The notes: generated from the letters alone by a model not told the origin. A stretch of DNA of 64,000 nucleotides from Azorinus chamasolen (GCA_963576725.1 OY755237.1:60999873-61063872), one strand, 5' to 3'; positions 11,040-22,165 are shown, numbered from the stretch's first letter. Numbers and translations are program-made.

Positions 11040-11800
11040 TACATGACCAACTTGAATGGTATTTGTAAAAATCATAAGAAAAACAATATGAAAAAGGAGA
11101 CAATTAGAATTATGGATCTTGTGCATGACACTTTCTCTTATCATGCCTGTTCCATATGTGAAGTTTCAAATCAATTGAACCAGTAAATAAAGAGTTATTG
11201 TCCTGACAAGTAAATATGAAAAAGGGGAATAACTACAAAAATATTGATGCTAGAGTTATGGCCCTTGTAATGACACTTCCTCTCATCATGCCTGTTCCAT
11301 ATGTGAAGTTTCAAATCAGTTTAACCAGTAGATAATTATTGTCCGGATAAGAAAATATGAAAAAGGGGAAAAACTCAAAAAGTATTGATGCTAGAGTTAC
11401 GGCCCTTGTATAAGACACTTTCTCTCATCATGCTTGTTCCATGTGTGAAGTTTCAAATCAATTGAACCAGTTGAAAAAGAGTTATTGTCCGGACAAAAAT
11501 ATGGAAAAGGGAATAACTCCAAAAATATTGATGCTAGGGTTATGACCCTTGTGCATGACACTAGCCCCCTTCATGTTTGTTCAATGTGTGAATGATGACA
11601 CCTCCTCTAATCAAGCCTGTTCTGTGTGTGGAGTTTGAATTTAATGGTATCAATAGAAGAGGACTTATTAGCCGGACAAAAAATGGAATAAGGGGAATAA
11701 CTCCAAAATCATTGAAGCTAGAGTTATCGACCTTGTACATGACCCTTCCTCTCATTATGCATGTTCTATGTGTGAAGTACGGCAAAAAAAGCCCTATCCT
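11040..11800. repeat. Degenerate tandem repeat, about 143-bp unit
   Basis: Copies of GGGGAATAACTCCAAAAATATTGATGC, GAGTTATGGCCCTTGT, CTCATCATGCCTGTTCC and GTGAAGTTTCAAATCA recur; the last motif starts near 11160, 11305 and 11447, giving 145 and 142 bp. Later copies are more diverged. Noncoding. Confidence 0.8.
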
Positions 11801-12034
11801 GTTATTGACACATTACAATTGATTGAACAATTATAATTTGAAGGTCACAATCTAATCATTTATACAAAAGTTTAGTGAAATAAGACTTATACCTTTATTA
11901 CTTTTCTACTGTTACTCTGTTTGCAGCTCAATCATTGAGTACACTAGCGATAGGTGGATACAGTATGTTCACTTAAATGTTTTCGTTATACATGCACTTT
12001 TGTACTGTATTTGCCGTCGCGGTTGATGTAGATT

Positions 12035-12323
12035 AGTCGGAGAGGGGATACGTTTATTTACACTGTTTGTCTCTCAGGGTGGGGATGGAATAAGTTTGAG
12101 GTTTGGCGCCCATAAACCGGTTTAACCCCCCCCCAGTGACTTTTATCACTGACCGTTCCAAGGCGGTACTTCCATCTTCCTGCTATTGTATGTTTGTTTT
12201 GTCTTTGTGTGTCTCTTGTTGTTTTTATAGTTATGTACATTTGCTGTTTCCTTGTGTTGCTGTTCGGGCGACTGTTTGTTCTGTATGTGGTGTTTCCTGC
12301 ATGACTCATTTTTGTACTTTTAT
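12035..12323 (+). repeat. Tail-family copy, near full length
   Basis: Runs from GGGGATACGTTTATTTACACTG through GGTGGGGATGGAATAAG, GCGCCCATAAACCGG, CACTGACCGTTCCAAGG, GTACTTCCATC to ATGACTCATTTTTGTAC. The ORFs in both strands are composition artefacts. Confidence 0.9.
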
Positions 12324-12654
12324 AGTTTTCGACAAGAAACTTTTTTATGCTTGTATGTCATGGCAGTCAGTGATCTGCATTTAAAACATACTGCAAAGAT
12401 ACTGCCATCAAAGGGACAATCAACTCAGAGATGACATTATTTGAATAAAACGTTGATGGATGGTGGAGCTATGGATGATGAATGGTAACGACAACAATAG
12501 CTTACCTGAGCAATTTCTCAGATAAGCCGAAACATGTCCAGATAATATTTGAACAAGATGTCTGAGTTTTGTTTGCTTATTTCTGTTATGTTTTGTGAAC
12601 AGAAAAGAAACCATGCTTATGAGACAGGGTACACTTTATGTAGAGTAGAGTTTT

Positions 12655-12970
12655 GCATATATGAAAAAGTAGTAAAGTCAAGCAAGAAATTACACATACA
12701 AATGCAACTACCACCAATACACCGACAGAAAGCACACACACAACCACACACACATACATACACACACGCACGCACACAAACACATGAGACGAAAATTACA
12801 AACACCAACAAACACATAAGCACAAATACAGACACCAAACAAACACAAAAGCACGGGTAACTAAGAGAGTACCGCCTTGGAATGATCAGTGCCAAAATCA
12901 CAACCTGGGATTTCAACCGGTTCACGGACTTCCTAACCTCAGACTTATCTTAAAGTCACCCTAGCTTAAC
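12655..12970 (-). repeat. Tail-family copy of the second subtype, minus strand
   Basis: On the minus strand it has GGTTAGGAAGTCCGTGAACCGG, CACTGATCATTCCAAGGC, then T/G-rich blocks, a (GT)n array (12714-12785 on the plus strand reads as AC repeats), the TGTATTGGTGG block and TTGACTTTACTAC. It corresponds to the second half seen at 25200-25300. Confidence 0.8.
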
Positions 12971-13117
12971 AAAAATGTAAATAAATGTATCTCTGCCAGA
13001 CATCCCCACAACATAGAAAACGGTAAACACAGGACAAAATGTATAACATAGCATGAAGACAACTGCAAAAGTACGCCAAATATGCACTCAAGCAATACAA
13101 CATACAAACAAACAAAC

Positions 13118-13397
13118 CTGCAGGCATCGATGCATGTCATTGTTCCAATATTTAAAGGTTGAATCGAACCACCTGTTGATTATACCGGTACATTTCACTA
13201 GGCCTTCGAGATATTCTGACTCTTTCGATGTTTGATTGCCTTGCTCATTTATTACTATGTCATACAACGCAAAGCAATGTGCCGCAATCTGGGAACAGAG
13301 GCACAAAGTTTTGTCTCTCTTTGTGCGCGAGATTTCTTCCACAATGGCAACAGCTCTCTTGTAAGCCATTTCAAACTGGTTCCTGCTTTCCGGTCTT
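13118..13397 (-). CDS. RNF213-like gene, exon 9
   Basis: Exon of 280 bp with acceptor TTTGTATTTTAG and donor CTGCAG|GTTTG. It begins with the last base of a split codon and ends at a codon boundary. The 93 codons are helical and charged, with Lys-Arg-Ala-Val-Ala-Ile-Val-Glu-Glu and the cysteine-containing helix Cys-Leu-Cys-Ser-Gln-Ile-Ala-Ala-His-Cys-Phe-Ala-Leu-Tyr. This fits the alpha-helical N-terminal arm of RNF213, though no single motif proves it. The phase matches the preceding 56-bp exon (ends with two codon bases) and the following 99-bp exon. Confidence 0.7.
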
Positions 13398-13737
13398 CTA
13401 AAATACAAACATAAATTTGTAATCAATCAACAAATAAAAGTATTATTTCACCTTTTATATAATAATTAACTTGATATGATTTCTTAATTCTGCTCAAATT
13501 AATAGGCTTATTTTATCAGAGATAGCAAATTCACTCCGTGATGTATACATATGTACATAACTGTTGAACTGAAACAAGAGACTGTATTGTTCACCCAGTT
13601 AATGGGCCAAACGATCTATTATGTACACCTAGCAAACATGTTCAGACCACTGTTTTGTTTTTTCATTTCGGTAGTGGGCCATCTAAAGATTATTCCAATG
13701 GATATTGAACACATTCCATTTTACAGCTTAACGATTT

Positions 13738-13960
13738 CCCTGTTTTATGCTTAGTCCAAATTCCAATACCTACTGAATATTCATGGACAGAATAGTTATA
13801 ATGAAATATGGAAGGTGGCACATTATAGCCGTTTTAGAAAGTAAAGAAAAAGATCTTTCAAATTCCATAAGCAAACAGAGCGGATCCCGAACAGACGGCT
13901 TTTATTAGAGCCTTTGATCTGGTCTACTCTGTTTGCAAATCCGTGAAAACGCGTTTATAT
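13738..13960 (-). mobile_element. Palindromic MITE copy, minus strand
   Basis: Contains in reverse CCAATACCTACTGAATATTCATGGAC, AAATATGGAAGGTGG, AAGATCTTTCAAATTCC and ATAAGCAAACAGAG, matching the long arm of the family, then a diverged hairpin (GACGGCTTTTATTAGAGCC). Confidence 0.75.
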
Positions 13961-14690
13961 GAAGGAAAGTGTTAAGAAATCATTCATTGTAAATCTAGCA
14001 TTTGTTCATGTAACATATAGCTAATCTAAACGTTTTATATCACTTTACTACAAGAAAGTCAAATCATCATTCTTATGACGATTTTCAGTGGTTAAAGATG
14101 TTTTCGGTAGTAATTTCTGCGCATCTTTATGAGCACCCAAGGAAGATAATTACCGACAGTTACTTTCAGAACACAAAGAATGAAGTTGTGTAGTAATCAG
14201 ATAAATGTTACACAAAGCCTTGAAACAAATAATGAGTCAACAATATCGAATAAACTGGCATTTTGCGAATATGTCTAAGGGAGAAAGGATCAGAAGAATA
14301 CATGACATTTGCAGTTGATCGCGTATGTCGTGGTGGTGTATATTAACTGAGAAAGTGAATGGTTAAGTGAGGTTTACTTCAACAAACAGAATATTAGAAC
14401 ATGTATTCATTTTTTTATTCCCGAAATTGGATTCGAACCTGTGACCATCTCCAGTGTGTGTGTACATTGCATACATTGATACTTCTTGAACGCTAATTAT
14501 AATTTATGTACACAGTCAGGAATATATATTCGATACTTTCCCCGTCAGCATGCAAGAAAAACAGATCTTGTAACTAAAACGACTTTTTACAGTGAGCTTA
14601 TTTACTAGGTGGTTGTTATTAAGAGGTAATTTTAAATACAAAAAATACATAAACTAATATGCAGTTAATTAAGCAGGTTTATTTCAAAAT
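13961..14690. other. Intron sequence with a possible tRNA-SINE scrap
   Basis: Mostly AT-rich noncoding sequence. At 14426-14436 the minus strand reads GGTTCGAATCC, a perfect RNA polymerase III B box, preceded by GGTCACA as in a tRNA T-arm region. An A box at the right spacing is weak. This may be the head of an old tRNA-derived SINE. Confidence 0.35.
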
Positions 14691-15245
14691 ATGTTTCAAA
14701 ATGTTTGTATTATTAGTTGAGTGGTTACCATGGAAACCACATATTTCTGGAAAAATGTAGAATGTGAACTTTAACATTTTACTGTTTATTTTTAAAAAGA
14801 ATATGTATATATTATAATGTTGTTGGTACAATTTTTTATCTTTAAAGAAAATGTCATTTTGACAGTTTTTGGCACATGCGGTTAGCATGGAAACTTTTAT
14901 TTAATAAAAAAAACCTAACCGTTCGACATATATATATGTTTTGTTTTTGAATTCACCATTACATCTTGCTTAATATTTCAAAAATTTGGAAAAATTCTAA
15001 GAAAGAAAAAGTTCAATATCTTTATTTATTTGCAGACATTTGGTTCAGTTTTATTATATTTAAAGAAAATGTAGCCAATTTGGTACATACGGTTACCATA
15101 GAAACTGAATATTTACAAAACCGCTAACACGTCGGCATTTATCTCTTTTTATTTACAAATTCACTATTAAATTGTACCTTATATACATACAATTTAGAAA
15201 ATTCTATGAAAATATTAAATTTTCATCAAAACTGTAGAAAATATC
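14690..15245. repeat. Degenerate repeat with GTTACCATGGAAACC boxes
   Basis: The box GTTACCATGGAAACC and variants recur at about 14725, 14880 and 15090, with ATTTAAAGAAAATG blocks between. The unit is roughly 155-210 bp. Noncoding and AT-rich. Confidence 0.6.
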
Positions 15246-16840
15246 TTTAAAAAGAAGGTAAGTCTATTGTTATTTACTATGGCCTACTTTCAACTTTCTT
15301 ATTCAAAGCACTGAAATAATTCATATCGATATAGGGCCTCCTGAGTATCATTTTTGTAAAGTAGGGTCATATGCAATTCAGCAGTTTAGGAGATGTTGTT
15401 TAAAGAAATTGTTTGTTTACATACATTGTAAGCTTGTGTGACATATTTATGCAAATTATCCAAACCATTTACACCATTTTGATAATTACAAGAGGTATCA
15501 CACATATGTATAATTTAGCAATTACAAACTAATTATCAGAAAATCAGAAAATTCCCCTATATATCATCAGTTCTACTATCATTTTCTAAGTATAATAAGC
15601 AAATAAACTGAATTGATGTCCTCTACCGTATAAATGTTTGCCTCAGTATTTAACTGAGGTATTGGCCATATGGATAAGAAGTACATTTTGTTTTGTAAGA
15701 AAAGAGCAATACGCCATCAGTTCGCTATCTTAAGAAAAGTATACAAGAGTTTCACTCTAAATATGTGTTTCTTCCAGCTGATAAAGCTATGTAATTATCA
15801 TAAATACTTTAATAGCTCTGATAAGATATTTCGACCTTTTTTCAAAGATTATCATGTCAAAATACACGTCAGATTTTTGTTACATGTATTCACAATTGTT
15901 CTCTTTTGATTTTATGGCTGAATGCAAGTAATAAAAATGTGACGTGTAATTTAACACGATGATCTTAGTGGTCGAAATATTTGATCAGAGTTATTCAAGT
16001 ATGTATGTATTATATCAATTTCCTTTTTGGAATATTATCTTCATAGTAATAATCGTTTGATGAGTATATACGAAATGACACCACACCAAACACCATCAAA
16101 CAAGAAATGGTATAGTCACAAGACAAAATATAACAGGACGCATATCAAGACGAAAAACATTAAGCATATTAAACAACAGAGTCATATATTATGGTCTCTA
16201 AATCTGAAAATGGCATAATATCGGAACATGTTAATAAATTTAAACGATTCAATGCTGATATGTTAATCACACAGCATAAACTTCCGACAATGTACTAGAT
16301 ACCCAAGCTCCATGTCACGCATCATAGCAAACTCGGTCTTATGCATGACACCTCACTGTCTAAACTATTTACACCGTGTCTATCAGCGGTTAAGGAACAT
16401 GTCAAATGTCGCTGTGTTAAAGCATATGAGAATAAAGGAAATAACCGGTTTTGGTCTATAAAACTCCAAACTTAATTACAAAACAGGCAACACCAAGCTA
16501 ACACTATAAGCACATATGCTTTTTCTACACTTTTTACTATATTACCACACGATCTAATGAAGATCAAACTTACAAACCTTATAAGTAAAATATTTTCTAG
16601 TGAAAAATATCATTTATTGCCTGTAATTCTAGATATAAATTTTTACCAATGACTTTGGAAATAAGATAAGTATACCTCGCGGACATGTTTAGATCTGTGT
16701 GGCGCAATTACTTTTCTGTTAGGCAATATATTTGCTCGCTTTAGTAATTCTGTATATCGCCAGGTCATTGGTATTCACATGGAAACCACCTGTGCTCCTT
16801 TAATTGCAAACGTTTCTGTATTGTTATGGGCGGGACTTTA
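15245..16840. other. Intron sequence, AT-rich, no gene seen
   Basis: Around 15330-15600 there are motifs shared with the 45.8-48.5 kb repeat field (GCAGTTTAGGAGATG, GTTTAAAGAAATTG). The rest holds only short ORFs without splice context. Confidence 0.4.
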
Positions 16841-16844
16841 TGCT

Positions 16845-17250
16845 TAACCTTAAAACCGATTCACAGGTAGATGTCATCAATGCTTTCAACAATACATCAC
16901 CTTATATAGACGATATATTTAATATTGATAACACATTCTTTAATTGTATGATAATCTAAATCTACCCTAAAGAGTCCAAGCTAAATAAAGTAAATAGTTC
17001 TGACATATCTGCAGCCTTTTTAGGTTTGAATTTATCTATAGACAATGGAGTGATTTTTTTCTGGAATTATGACAAAGGGATGATTTTAATTTTAAAATAG
17101 TTAACTGTCCTCATTTGGATGGGGATGTCCCCCGTGCTGCATGTTATGGGGTTTACATTTCTCAGCTTATTCGTTTTGCTAGGGCTTGTTCTTCTGTTGA
17201 TGATTTTAACAACCCAACGTATGACTGAAAAAATACTAAAAAAGGGCTAC
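16845..17250 (+). pseudogene. Decayed reverse transcriptase, first part
   Basis: Plus-strand frames, with stops and frameshifts, carry the blocks of a known invertebrate RT family in order: a Tyr-Ile-Asp-Asp-Ile-Phe catalytic-box variant (YIDD, about 16903), Ile-Tyr-Pro-Lys-Glu-Leu type text (here damaged), a Leu-x-Leu-Ser-Ile segment, then Asp-Gly-Asp-Val-Pro-Arg and Tyr-Gly-Val-Tyr-Ile-Ser-Gln-Leu-Ile-Arg-Phe-Ala-Arg (17120-17195). The copy is cut by the MITE at 17251 and resumes at 18191. It is the plus-strand counterpart of 43264-43602. Class (LINE or Penelope-like) not decided. Confidence 0.75.
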
Positions 17251-18182
17251 TATGGAATGCGGATGGGGACATGTCAATTGCTACTTTGCCAGTTGCCAAA
17301 TGCAAATTGCTTTTTTGCTAATTGCATAATGCTAATTGCTAATTGCTAATTTGCCAGGCCAGGCCACCGCATTGCTTTTTCGGGATCCAGATCGGCGGGC
17401 TTCATTCCACAATATATGTTGTGTTCTTTATGAATTATGTTGTCCAGACATTTATATAGAAGGGAGATCCTCGTCGATACCGCAATGAATGCGGATCGGA
17501 CCATACCAATTGCTAATTTGCCTGTTGCTTAATGCCAGTTTGCCAAATGCCAATTGCTAATTTCCCAAATGCCAATTGCTAATTTACCAAATGCCAATTG
17601 CTAATTGCAATATTGTCATTAATTCTATTCACTGAAATATTGTCATTAATTATTTTCTCTGAAAAGGGCTTTGCGGATCCAAGGATTGAACAGAACGGCG
17701 GGCTTCATTCCACAATATGTTTTGTGTTCTTTATGAATTATGTTGTCCAGATATTTTTATAGAAGTAAGATCCTCGTCGATACCGCAATGAGTGCGGATC
17801 GGACCATACCAATTGCTAATTTGCCTGTTGCCTAATGCCAGTTTGTCAAATGCCAATTGCTAATTTGCCAAATGCCAATTGTTAATTTACCAAATTGCCA
17901 ATTGCTAATTGCCATATTGTCATTAATTCTATTCTCTGAAATATTGTCATTAATTATTTTCTCTGAAAAGTGTTTTGCGGATCCAAGGATTAAACAGAGC
18001 GGTGGGCTTCATTCTACAATATGTTTTGTATCCTGATTAAAACAATAATATATTCTGAAAGGGGGTGATCCCATACCCAATTTCTGTACATCTGTACACT
18101 AGAAGAACACGTCCGTAAATGTTTAATTTGGCAAATGGCACTTTAACAAATGGCAGTTGGCATGTCCCGACCCGCATTCAAT
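17251..18182. mobile_element. Non-autonomous TIR element with 8-bp target duplication
   Basis: The ends are inverted: left GAATGCGGATGGGGACATG (from 17254), right CATGTCCCGACCCGCATTC (to 18180). AGGGCTAC flanks it on both sides (17243-17250 and 18183-18190), an 8-bp duplication as made by hAT-type transposases. Without the insert, the reverse-transcriptase frame runs straight through the site. The interior is a direct repeat of about 303 bp (GGCGGGCTTCATTC at 17396, about 17699, variant at about 18002), each unit made of short ATTGCTAATTTGCC units. No ORF of note. Confidence 0.85.
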
Positions 18183-18830
18183 AGGGCTACAGATATGACA
18201 AACTTTGTAAGACATATTTTAAGTTTTACCACCGTAATTTTCTGTTCATCAGCGAATACAATTGTAATTTACGTACCTTTTTAAAGTTCGGCATTTCACA
18301 TCCGTAGTTTAACGGTTATGTCGAAACATTGTTGGACACACATATTTTGATAATTTGTTTGTCACAAACGTACTAAACAATTCATTAAAACGGCTATAAC
18401 CCCTCTATATTGCAGCACAATACATGCTTGGTGGTCGACCCCTTTACAGTTGGACATTATCCTTTCCTATTTGCTTGTGCGACGACAGAAAATACAATAC
18501 TCTATGAAGACATCCTCTTCAAATCGCTTACGGAGGGAGAAAGCTGGATATTAGTATTGTGCCAGTTCTGTCGGACCCCAAATGACTTCTCTATCATTAC
18601 CCTGGCCTCTGAACGGTCATTGAGTACATGTTTACGATGTCATGTTTGTTCTTTTCCAACTAAAACAGTTACATGTTTTGTATCGACTTGTATTTATATT
18701 GTCTTCCGATTTATTTTAAAATATCGGTGTCGAAATGTTTTATATACTTCTGACGTCATGTGTTTACCGTTTCAGTTTATTTTAAAAGTATCTAGCCTTA
18801 ACATCGTTACTCATGTTGTGTAGTTGTCTA
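18183..18830 (+). pseudogene. Decayed reverse transcriptase, second part
   Basis: Continues the frame interrupted at 17250: a Lys-x-x-Lys-Thr-Tyr-Phe-Lys-Phe-Tyr-type block (about 18200-18230), Leu-Arg-Thr-Phe, Gly-Ile-Ser-His-Pro, and then the conserved end Cys-Leu-Val-Val-Asp-Pro-Phe-Thr-Val-Gly-His (about 18422-18455). The same end is seen in the minus-strand relative near 43060-43100. Frame breaks and stops show it is dead. The 137-codon ORF at 18410-18823 is partly this C-terminus and partly 3' noncoding sequence. Confidence 0.7.
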
Positions 18831-18849
18831 GAATGTTTTGTTTTTTTAC

Positions 18850-18955
18850 ATTTGGACTTGGGTGAAGGTGGAATAAGTGTTAGGTTAGGTACCCACATTT
18901 TTGGTTACTGACCGTTCCAAGGCGGTACTCCTGCTTTCACCCTATGGTCAACTTT
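18850..18955 (+). repeat. Tail-family copy downstream of the reverse transcriptase
   Basis: GGTGAAGGTGGAATAAGTG, TTAGGTTAGGTACCCAC, GTTACTGACCGTTCCAAGG, CGGTACTCCTGC. It stands in the same orientation right after the decayed RT, supporting the idea that the tail is this element's 3' end. Confidence 0.8.
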
Positions 18956-19059
18956 GTTATTTAATATGCTTCACGATATGCGTCCCGTTAGGTTTTGTCT
19001 AGTGGCCATGCCGTTTCTTGTTTGATGGTGTTTAGTGCATTTTCATTTCGTATGTGGAT

Positions 19060-19560
19060 CTCCCTGTTTGAGTGTTTTTTCATATTGTTTTCCAAGATCA
19101 ATGTGAGTAATATTTGCAGGGCTGCATTTCTTCATTGTACTAAAGATTAACACAACGTATCTATGAAAAGCTCCAAATTGTTTATAAAATATGAATGAAT
19201 GGACAAATATGTTTTGCGAACAAAGGGCCATTACTCTGGTATTTCAAGGTCATTGTAAATGATACTTGCAGACAGGAAATTCTAAATCTACTTTTCATTT
19301 ACACAAAGTTTCCAAGGAAAATCAAACTCTCAATTATTTCTGAGATATGGTTCTTGACAGAAAAAACGGATAGGTTTTTGGCAATCAATGGGCTATAACT
19401 AACAGGTCTACATTCCTCTACGTTACGAAACATTTACACCAAGTTACAAAGATTTTTTTTAAACCAGTTGAGATATGACTTCCTGTACACACGGACAACT
19501 CAAAACATATATCCCTCTAACTTCAGCCAAAGATAACGAAAGACAAAGGACATCTACAGA
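19060..19560. repeat. Field of about 120-bp degenerate repeats
   Basis: Recurrent blocks: CAAGGTCA, TTGCAGG(G/A), TACACAAAGTTTCC, TCTGAGATATGG, GGCAA(A/T)CAATGG. The same blocks fill 23.2-24.06 kb. Noncoding. Confidence 0.65.
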
Positions 19561-19979
19561 CATATGGAATAACAGATATATTTAATTGTAGGAGTGTCCA
19601 TTAAAGGTTTAGAGTGCCAGTTAATTTTTACCATACTGTGTAAATGATGTCAGTTTATTTCCGGTCAGCTGTGATATTTACTTACTTCCAATTCATTCTA
19701 GAGTTCGAGAAACTATCAAAGGAATGTCAAAAAGATATCGTTCTGATGATACCCGCGAGGCAATTTTATCTCAACTAGATTCAAGCTGTTTGCAACTCTG
19801 TGTGTTATATGTGTGTAAGTGTGCGTACGTGTGGCATACGTGTGTACGTGCGAGTGTTTGACGTTTTAATTTGTAGTGAATCACGATTCTAAAAAATGAA
19901 CATTGGAAAAATCAAATCAGTTTCACACCAATGGTATGTTTTGTATGAAAATGACAATTACCTCTTCATTGAACTATAC

Positions 19980-20035
19980 CTGTTGTGTGTGGCTTTCAAC
20001 TGTCTCAACAGGACCTCAAAACACGTATTTATTAC
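19980..20035 (-). CDS. RNF213-like gene, exon 8 (56 bp)
   Basis: A small exon found from splice sites: acceptor TTTTTCAG and donor AACAG|GTATAG. It starts at a codon boundary and ends with two bases of a split codon, exactly what the exons at 21031 and 13397 need. The 18 codons form a helix-like run (Cys-Phe-Glu-Val-Leu-Leu-Arg-Gln-Leu-Lys). A second donor, AAGAG|GTAATT, 18 bp further (exon to 19962) keeps the frame and would add six residues. Confidence 0.65.
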
Positions 20036-20134
20036 CTGAAAAAGTATGGTCAGTAGAACCAATTTAACAAATGATGTACACATACAGACATTAATACAAA
20101 AGCCCTTTACTATGTGCTATATATCTTGAAGGAT

Positions 20135-20315
20135 ACAAATTCAACTAGACTCAATAAAACCGAGTCTGCAATTTACTCATTTCGCAGTGCTACTTTGCTT
20201 TCGAAGGATCTCCCACTTTCAGAATATGTGTACTTCACAACAGCAGGTGTTAAGTGTATGTGTGGCGGCCGTAAAAAGTCGCCCTGTACTTCATTGCAAA
20301 AAGTAGCAATGTGAA
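20135..20315 (-). repeat. GACTCGGTTTTATTGAGTC-family copy, minus strand
   Basis: In reverse it has GACTCAATAAAACCGAGTC, GCTTTCGAAGGATC, CCCACTTTCAGAATAT and AACACCTGCTGTTGTGAAG. It abuts a plus-strand copy, forming a head-to-head pair. Confidence 0.8.
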
Positions 20316-20665
20316 AAAAGGAAATTGCAGACTCGGTTTTATTGATCCTGTTAATGAGTAGTAATTAAATGTGCAACACTACTCACGTGCCATAGCACCG
20401 GCTTAAGCAGTATTTCAATTTTCAAAACTATTAACATAAAAACTAATGATCCCGAAGGATCAGAAAATATAACAACACTGAGAATGAAGTACGGGGCGAC
20501 GTTTTACGGCCACCACATAAACACTTAACACCTGCTGTTGTAAAGTACATATATTTCGAAAGTGGGTGATCCGTCATAAGCAAAAGTAGCAATGAGAAAA
20601 GAAAAATGCAGACTCGGTTTTAATGAGTCTGTTCATGAGTAATAATTAATAAAGCACTGCTAGGC
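20316..20665 (+). repeat. GACTCGGTTTTATTGAGTC-family copies, plus strand
   Basis: One full unit from GAAATTGCAGACTCGG to GTACGGGGCGAC, then the start of a second unit (GAAAGTGGGTGATCC, GCAGACTCGGTTTTAATGAGTC, GTTCATGAGTAATAATTAA). Confidence 0.85.
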
Positions 20666-20684
20666 AGGTTTTCAGTGTGATTAT

Positions 20685-20760
20685 GTTTGTTTTAATCACC
20701 TAGTTTAGATGCCTCAACTCAGTGACTGACATTAACGTACGTGGAAGGAGACCAATCTCA
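20685..20760 (-). pseudogene. Partial duplicate of exon 7
   Basis: GTTTGTTTTAATCACCTAG, AGATGCCTCAACTCAGTGACTGAC and CGTACGTGGAAGGAGA repeat the text at about 21130-21205 inside exon 7 with several changes. It lacks splice sites of its own and is only about 75 bp, so it is a broken duplicate. Confidence 0.65.
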
Positions 20761-21030
20761 TGAGTAGCAACATAAAACTCTGTTAAAACAGTGGAAGATA
20801 AACAAAGAATAAAAACAATTATTTCTAAATTTCTTTATCCCAATCCTGTTCTTGACCCAAGGTTGTACAGCTAAAGTTCTGGATTATAATGAACATTAGT
20901 ATATTATTAAATGATTTGGAGAAAATTAACCTCAGTACCTTGTCATCTTACAATCAACTTACAAAACTGAAAACAATTTTCACAGTAAAAGCTGTACTTA
21001 GTACATTTATTCATATTTTAATAGTCTTAC

Positions 21031-21253
21031 CGACTCTCCATTTGACCAGTTTGACGATCCAGTAGAGCTGGTATGTAGACTTTGAACCTTCGTGAAATTA
21101 TAAATCACTGTGAGGCAGATCTCCAGTGGAATTAGGTTTGTTTCAATCACCTGGTTCAGATGCTTCAACTCAATGACTGACATCAACGTACGTGGAAGGA
21201 GATAGTCAAGCTCAAATAATGGATATAGCTGTCCAATCACATCCGTCACTGGT
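21031..21253 (-). CDS. RNF213-like gene, exon 7
   Basis: Exon of 223 bp, acceptor GGGTTGTAG and donor GAGTCG|GTAAG. Begins with one codon base and ends in phase 0. Encodes a leucine-rich helical segment with Leu-Tyr-Pro-Leu-Phe-Glu-Leu-Asp-Tyr-Leu-Leu-Pro-Arg-Thr and Leu-Thr-Val-Ile-Tyr-Asn-Phe. The phase agrees with the exons on both sides (22720-22949 and 19980-20035). Interpreted as part of the RNF213 N-terminal arm. Confidence 0.72.
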
Positions 21254-21995
21254 CTACAACCCAAAACACGATGTCAGCTTGAAAGGTTTATTATACTGCA
21301 TGGAAACTACAGTTTAATGACACAAGTACTGTTTATGTTTTGACTGATCCTACCAATATACATTGATGATATATAATAAAATGATTATCTGATATTGCAG
21401 ACTTTCAATATTTACCAAATAAAAATGTATCCTTGCTTTGTAGTTACAGTGTATGAAGTTTCACTTCATTTGGTGTATACAACAAACATAGGATACTACT
21501 ACACATCCAAATACAGACATCGATGCAAATATGGATGATAGGAAAACATTTAACTTGTTCCAACATCAATGCAATTAAACATTGAGTAATTTAACCAGAC
21601 TAGATTTCTTAATACTCTGAGCCATATTCACCTCAGATCTTAGTATATAAAGAAGAAATAAAACATTCAAACTGAAAATAACTTGTAACAACAAATAACC
21701 AATAAAACTTATAGACCTCATAACACACTATTTTCATACAATTATATCCTACACAGTTTGGGTGCTTTGAACAGACTTATTTGATGTAAAGATCCAGATA
21801 AAATCTAAACTTCTGAGTCTAGAATCAAAACTTCTGAATACATTTTGAATTGAAAATCTGAAAGAAAAAACATACTAAAGGCATATTAATCTCTTTCAGT
21901 TAACCTTTAGCCTGCCGAGCAAATTATTGTTACAGAATATTTCACCTACTACATTTTCAAAATTCCAACTATAATCAATGTGTCTACCAAACTGC
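21254..21995. other. Intron sequence, nothing recognised
   Basis: AT-rich, no splice-bounded open frame. Note that 20690-20760 resembles the exon segment at about 21120-21200 (GTTTCAATCACCTGGTTCAGATGC and ACGTACGTGGAAGGAGA are shared), which suggests a partial local duplication of exon 7. Confidence 0.5.
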
Positions 21996-21999
21996 AATC

Positions 22000-22165
22000 A
22001 GGAAATAAAACAGTTTGGATCCTAAAGTGACTCCGAGTTACTCGGCGTCTCATCTGGATCCAAACTGTTTGCATAGGTGTTCACTCATCCGCTCATAGCA
22101 GGCTGCCCATCCATACTGTTTACATAGGTACTCATTCATCAACCCATAGCAGGCTAAAGGTTAAA
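22000..22165. mobile_element. Diverged palindromic MITE-like pair
   Basis: GGATCCAAACTGTTTGC and its partial inverse (GTTTGGATCC at about 22013) flank a hairpin around GAGTTACTCGGCGTCTC, and a second TACTGTTTACATAGGTACTCATTC unit follows. Starts and ends with AACCTTTAGC / GCTAAAGGTTA (21903 and 22153), possible TIRs. Confidence 0.5.

Noticed and set aside
12549..12925. Overlapping ORFs of about 100 codons on both strands
   Set aside because: They translate a tail-family copy with an AC/GT array; the Thr/His or Cys/Val bias is due to the repeat.
14405..14475. tRNA gene on the minus strand
   Set aside because: A perfect B box but no cloverleaf: the 5' and 3' acceptor ends do not pair and the A box is poor. 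Kept only as a possible SINE scrap.
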